Origin: Candidatus Heimdallarchaeota archaeon
GTDB lineage: Archaea > Asgardarchaeota > Heimdallarchaeia > Heimdallarchaeales > Heimdallarchaeaceae
Assembly (NCBI GenBank): GCA_030603505.1
Contig: JAUVXQ010000020.1
Coordinates: 1-14,631, forward strand
DNA length: 14,631 bases
Direction of reading: 5' to 3'
The position numbers were made by a program, and so were the translations under genes. Positions 11,884 to 14,631 of the stretch are shown here, in pieces. The notes under the pieces were generated by a model that did not search any database, was not told where the DNA came from, and worked only from the letters and a program-made list of their open reading frames with translations. The stretch's first letter is position 1; every line of letters begins with the position of its first letter.

Positions 11884-14115
11884 TCACCCCATTCTGGTTC
11901 GATTAACATGTATAGCAAATACTTTTATTGGAGATATTCCCTTGATTGTGTTTAAAGGAATATTCTCGGATATCCACTCAGGAAAATCAGGTGGAGATGA
12001 ATCTAACATAAATTGCCATTCTTCATCTGTTAAGCGTTCATTATAGGGTTGCTTGAATTCGTAGTAAGAAAGTGTTACTCCCCTAGTAAGATACAATTGT
12101 CCTGCATGATCTTGTACAATAACATAGATCAAAAATGGATTTCCCACTGCTACTTCCAGTACTTGATTTGTATTAGGATCTGTAAATACGTCAGCTATTA
12201 GAGCAGTTCGTTTATCGGCTTCACTAGTAAAATCATCACCATTAGCAGTTGTAAATAACGAAATATACAATAAATCCTTACCAACGTGATGAATAAATTT
12301 AAGCTCTTGAGATGTTAATTCTTTGTTTTCCAGCTCTTTTATGCTTATTTCCGCTAATGTGTCGAATATATTTATCATTTCATCAAATTTCCTAGTAAAA
12401 TTACTGCGTATTTGTTCAAAGTTGCTTTCAGAATTTCCTTCGTACAGTACTCCTCTTGCTTGCAATCCTTCTTTTAACATCTTTGCAGTAGCTGAAATTC
12501 TAGAATAAACTTGAGGGTAAGGTTCAACATAGTGATATATTAGGTCGCTCATTCCACTTGCACAGACAGCTTGTTTTGAATAAAGAATAGTATCATGTTT
12601 CAATTCTACCCAACTTGCTAAAGAAGTCATCAGAGATTTGTCAGTCCAAGCATCAGATTGCATGTATCCAGGATAACCCTCTCCTTTAACTTCTAATAAA
12701 GGTAGTAACGAATACAACCATTGCCAATAAACATTTTGAGTCCAGTAAGAAACTGATAAATTGGAGAACTCGTTTCTTAGTTCAACAATTTTCTCTTCAT
12801 ATCCTTCAAACTCCTTTTCAGATGCAAGATGATATTCTGCTCTCTCACTTCCAAAAACTGAGAAAATATCTAAAGCTTTAGGGAATAAACGGTTAGCTAA
12901 ATTGTCAAAGACTAGCTCTTGAAAGATATAAGCATCAGGCGTATAGCTTTGCCCAAAAAGTCTAAATCCCTTAGTTGCATTCTCTTGACCTTCAAATGAT
13001 GCAACATAACGGGAATTTATTTTTGACGCTCTCAGTTCCTTAAGTGAATCGATTATTTCATCAATAAAAGCATCATCAATCAATTCCGAAAATTCAAGAT
13101 TGCCTTGTTGCTCCCAAACTGAAAAATAATCACTAGGGGTAAGATCATCGCTTCCTCCAACAAGGAAATTAGTGGTTCTACAAATACTATCCCAATGGTC
13201 CCAAACTGTTTTGTCATCAATATCGATAGAGAACGAATAAACAAGTGATAAAGCCATTCTTGTTTGTTTGATACCTAAAGTATTATCTGTTGTTTGATCA
13301 GACACCATGAAACCCATTCTTCCTGCATACATCATAGCTTTGAAATAGCGCTTAAAAGCATCATTTCGTGTATAGTGACCTCTAACTTTATATTGGGAAA
13401 AATCTTCCTCGTATTCGAAAATCGGAGAGAAAGCTCTTTCACCTTGCTCAATATTTTCTAATTCCTCAGAAACAAGAGAATAGACATATGAAGGAATAGA
13501 AGTAGAATTATCCAACATAAACATTAAAACAGTAAGGTATGCGATGTTATATTTTAGAGATTCTTTGATATTTGTATCGAAATTAATTGTGTACAAATCG
13601 ATTTGATCATTTCTGAGAGCTTCAGCCATTAAGCTAAAATTACCATAGAAATAATTTAGCTCCATAGCTCTTAAACAATTATCGAAAATTGAATGTAATG
13701 TATGAAGGCATAAATCTGTTGAAACATACATGGGAGTTTCTAAATTGAAATCATAATCCATGCGAGAATATATGTCTTCTATTCCTTTGTCTACAATAGT
13801 AAAACCATAATTTTCTAGTTGTTGGATCATAGTCTCATTTATTTCATCCTCTAATCCTTGAAGATCTACATTTGTTAAACCAGAAGCTATTGAAGTTGGT
13901 ATTATAGAGGGTGAATAATTATAATATTGTAATTCATAGGTACCGAAGGAGTTCTTGATAATTTCTGGAAGTTGTACCTCTTCTCGAAAATCATAAGGAT
14001 TGAAAAATGAGTAAATATAGGGGGAAAGATAGAACCCACCTATAACCAGCGAACTAACCATCAAAGCGGAAATAATTCCTGTAAGAACAGGTCTCTTAGG
14101 TTTTAAGATATTCAT
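11884..14115 (-). CDS. DUF3160 family protein, membrane-anchored, 743 aa
   Basis: The ATG at 14113-14115 is chosen over an in-frame TTG three codons upstream because the TATA box at 14142-14152 would place transcription start almost at the ATG. A basic N-terminus (MNILKPKRP) and one membrane span (about residues 10-32) indicate an anchored protein with a large outside domain. The family is recognised from STDLCLHTLHSIFD (about 132-145), matching the conserved TTDxxLHxxHxxFD motif of DUF3160. The C-terminal block also matches: ADVFTDPNTNQVLEVAVG, then YVIV, then LYLTRGVTLSYYEF and ERLTDEEWQ. Length agrees with family members, which occur in bacteria and archaea. The biochemical function of DUF3160 is not established. 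Two His and one Asp in the first motif could bind metal, which is inference. It has its own promoter and terminator, and its neighbour upstream is a winged-helix membrane protein. Confidence 0.9.
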   Translation of the reverse strand: MNILKPKRPVLTGIISALMVSSLVIGGFYLSPYIYSFFNPYDFREEVQLPEIIKNSFGTYELQYYNYSPSIIPTSIASGLTNVDLQGLEDEINETMIQQLENYGFTIVDKGIEDIYSRMDYDFNLETPMYVSTDLCLHTLHSIFDNCLRAMELNYFYGNFSLMAEALRNDQIDLYTINFDTNIKESLKYNIAYLTVLMFMLDNSTSIPSYVYSLVSEELENIEQGERAFSPIFEYEEDFSQYKVRGHYTRNDAFKRYFKAMMYAGRMGFMVSDQTTDNTLGIKQTRMALSLVYSFSIDIDDKTVWDHWDSICRTTNFLVGGSDDLTPSDYFSVWEQQGNLEFSELIDDAFIDEIIDSLKELRASKINSRYVASFEGQENATKGFRLFGQSYTPDAYIFQELVFDNLANRLFPKALDIFSVFGSERAEYHLASEKEFEGYEEKIVELRNEFSNLSVSYWTQNVYWQWLYSLLPLLEVKGEGYPGYMQSDAWTDKSLMTSLASWVELKHDTILYSKQAVCASGMSDLIYHYVEPYPQVYSRISATAKMLKEGLQARGVLYEGNSESNFEQIRSNFTRKFDEMINIFDTLAEISIKELENKELTSQELKFIHHVGKDLLYISLFTTANGDDFTSEADKRTALIADVFTDPNTNQVLEVAVGNPFLIYVIVQDHAGQLYLTRGVTLSYYEFKQPYNERLTDEEWQFMLDSSPPDFPEWISENIPLNTIKGISPIKVFAIHVNRTRMG

Positions 14116-14141
14116 AATTTTCAATATATTTATAGAATAAG

Positions 14142-14152
14142 CTTATATAAAT
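14142..14152 (-). promoter_or_regulatory. TATA box of the DUF3160 gene
   Basis: ATTTATATAAG on the minus strand (14152-14142) is a near-consensus archaeal TATA box centred 32 bases before the ATG at 14115. A leaderless or nearly leaderless message is expected. Confidence 0.65.
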
Positions 14153-14166
14153 CTAGAACTCGAACA

Positions 14167-14198
14167 ACTCTAACAGCATTTGACGGCATTTTTAGAGT
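14167..14198. repeat. Inverted repeat just upstream of the DUF3160 promoter
   Basis: ACTCTAA (14167-14173) is the exact reverse complement of TTAGAGT (14192-14198). The 18-base spacer holds GCATT twice (14176 and 14186). It lies 15-56 bases upstream of the TATA box on the minus strand, a position suited to an activator or repressor site. It could also form a hairpin at the 3' end of the preceding message. Confidence 0.4.
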
Positions 14199-14237
14199 GT
14201 GTGTTTAAGCACTAGAACAGAGAAAAAAGTTCTCCAA

Positions 14238-14631
14238 TCATTTCTGATTTTCCTCTTTTTCCCAACTATAGAAGGAAAGTTGCTTTTTAACTGATAAGAA
14301 ATTAAGAACATATAAAATACAGCTTAAACCTAAAAAAACTGCTCCATTAATTGAAGCAACTAGTGGATTTATGAAAATAAAAACAAATGTAACAATAAAT
14401 GCAGTTAAGAGAAGCGAGATCAGGAATATCCTTCTTGGAATGAGTTCTCCCTTGATTATTTGAGCAGAAAATTTGATAGGAACGTTAATTTCTTTAATAT
14501 CTAAACCCGTTTTAACAAGTTTATATCGGTTGGTAGGGAGCTTCTCAATCAAATTAGCTTCTATCAATTTATCTAAATGCCATAAAACTGTGCTAGGGCT
14601 ATTAAATTCTAGTTTACGTTTTGCTTCTCGG
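14238..14631 (-). CDS. Winged-helix membrane protein, C-terminal part (runs off right edge)
   Basis: The minus-strand frame is open from the window edge to TGA at 14238-14240; the true start lies outside. The visible N-terminal part (REAKRKLEFNSPSTVLWHLD, then KLIEANLIEKL and NRYKLVKTG) is a winged helix-turn-helix: the SPSTVLWHLDKL segment is the recognition helix and NRYKL the wing. Two membrane helices follow (about ISLLLTAFIVTFVFIFI and GAVFLGLSCILYVL), with a cytosolic tail ending EKEENQK. Proteins with a winged helix followed by two membrane spans are common in archaea and are thought to be membrane-bound regulators; their signals are mostly unknown. It lies upstream of the DUF3160 gene on the same strand, 122 bases away, and could regulate it. 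A TTG within the frame (14567) is not the start, since the domain continues upstream. Confidence 0.82.
   Translation of the reverse strand, partial: REAKRKLEFNSPSTVLWHLDKLIEANLIEKLPTNRYKLVKTGLDIKEINVPIKFSAQIIKGELIPRRIFLISLLLTAFIVTFVFIFINPLVASINGAVFLGLSCILYVLNFLSVKKQLSFYSWEKEENQK

Noticed and set aside
12323..12508. 61-residue plus-strand frame opposite the DUF3160 gene
   Set aside because: Shadow frame within a clearly recognised gene, without start signals.
1..14631. Recurrent AACATTCA motif in several upstream regions (for example 5664, 5747, 11110)
   Set aside because: It also occurs inside coding sequence, and an AT-rich 8-mer of this kind is expected more than once by chance; no consistent distance to starts.

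Overview
The window is AT-rich (well under 40% GC by eye) and reads as archaeal. It carries a four-OB-fold replication protein A with the archaeal N-terminal helical domain, TATA-box promoters of the TTTATATA type about 25-40 bases before several starts (suggesting leaderless or nearly leaderless transcripts), T-run terminators, a surface subtilase ending in a PEF-type C-terminal anchor, and a DUF3160 protein. The leucine-rich repeats and overall gene mix would suit an Asgard archaeon, perhaps Heimdallarchaeia. That lineage call is inference; nothing here proves it.

Layout. 1-414 (-): start of a leucine-rich-repeat gene that runs off the left edge, built of near-identical 72-bp units. 415-1970: a thinly coding stretch with a small TPR-like gene (785-1381, -) and two broken reading frames (444-801 and 1485-1760, +). 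1820-5154 (+): a compact three-gene cluster of a 49-residue membrane protein, a 104-residue soluble protein and a 946-residue surface subtilase whose catalytic serine reads as leucine. 5155-5792: a mostly non-coding gap with a possible 48-residue gene on the minus strand. 5793-7166 (+): a very acidic protein of Val/Ala/Glu heptads bracketed by two copies of one domain. 7400-8821 (-): an unrecognised zinc-ribbon protein with a good promoter and a hairpin-plus-T-run terminator. 8822-9257: the divergent control region between that gene and rpa, with a palindrome cluster and a locally GC-rich, self-complementary element that looks like a structured RNA. 9258-10808 (+): rpa. 10667-11091 (-): a frameshifted gene running into the 3' end of rpa. 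11148-11621 (-): a four-helix membrane protein. 11884-14115 (-): membrane-anchored DUF3160 protein. 14238-14631 (-): the C-terminal part of a winged-helix membrane protein.

How the parts work together. Only rpa has a well-defined role, binding single-stranded DNA in replication and repair. The subtilase and DUF3160 proteins are predicted to be extracytoplasmic, and the LRR protein and heptad protein look like interaction or structural proteins. Several open frames lack starts or are interrupted, which suggests an accessory region undergoing decay. No tRNA, rRNA, CRISPR array or intact transposase was seen.

Best leads: (1) the 9071-9185 RNA candidate, with mutually exclusive hairpins and a loop-to-distal pairing; (2) the subtilase with Ser to Leu at the nucleophile; (3) the LRR array, whose backbone is constant at DNA level while its predicted binding-face residues vary; (4) the heptad-repeat protein with duplicated end domains; (5) the one-base frameshift in a T7 run of an otherwise well-formed small gene.
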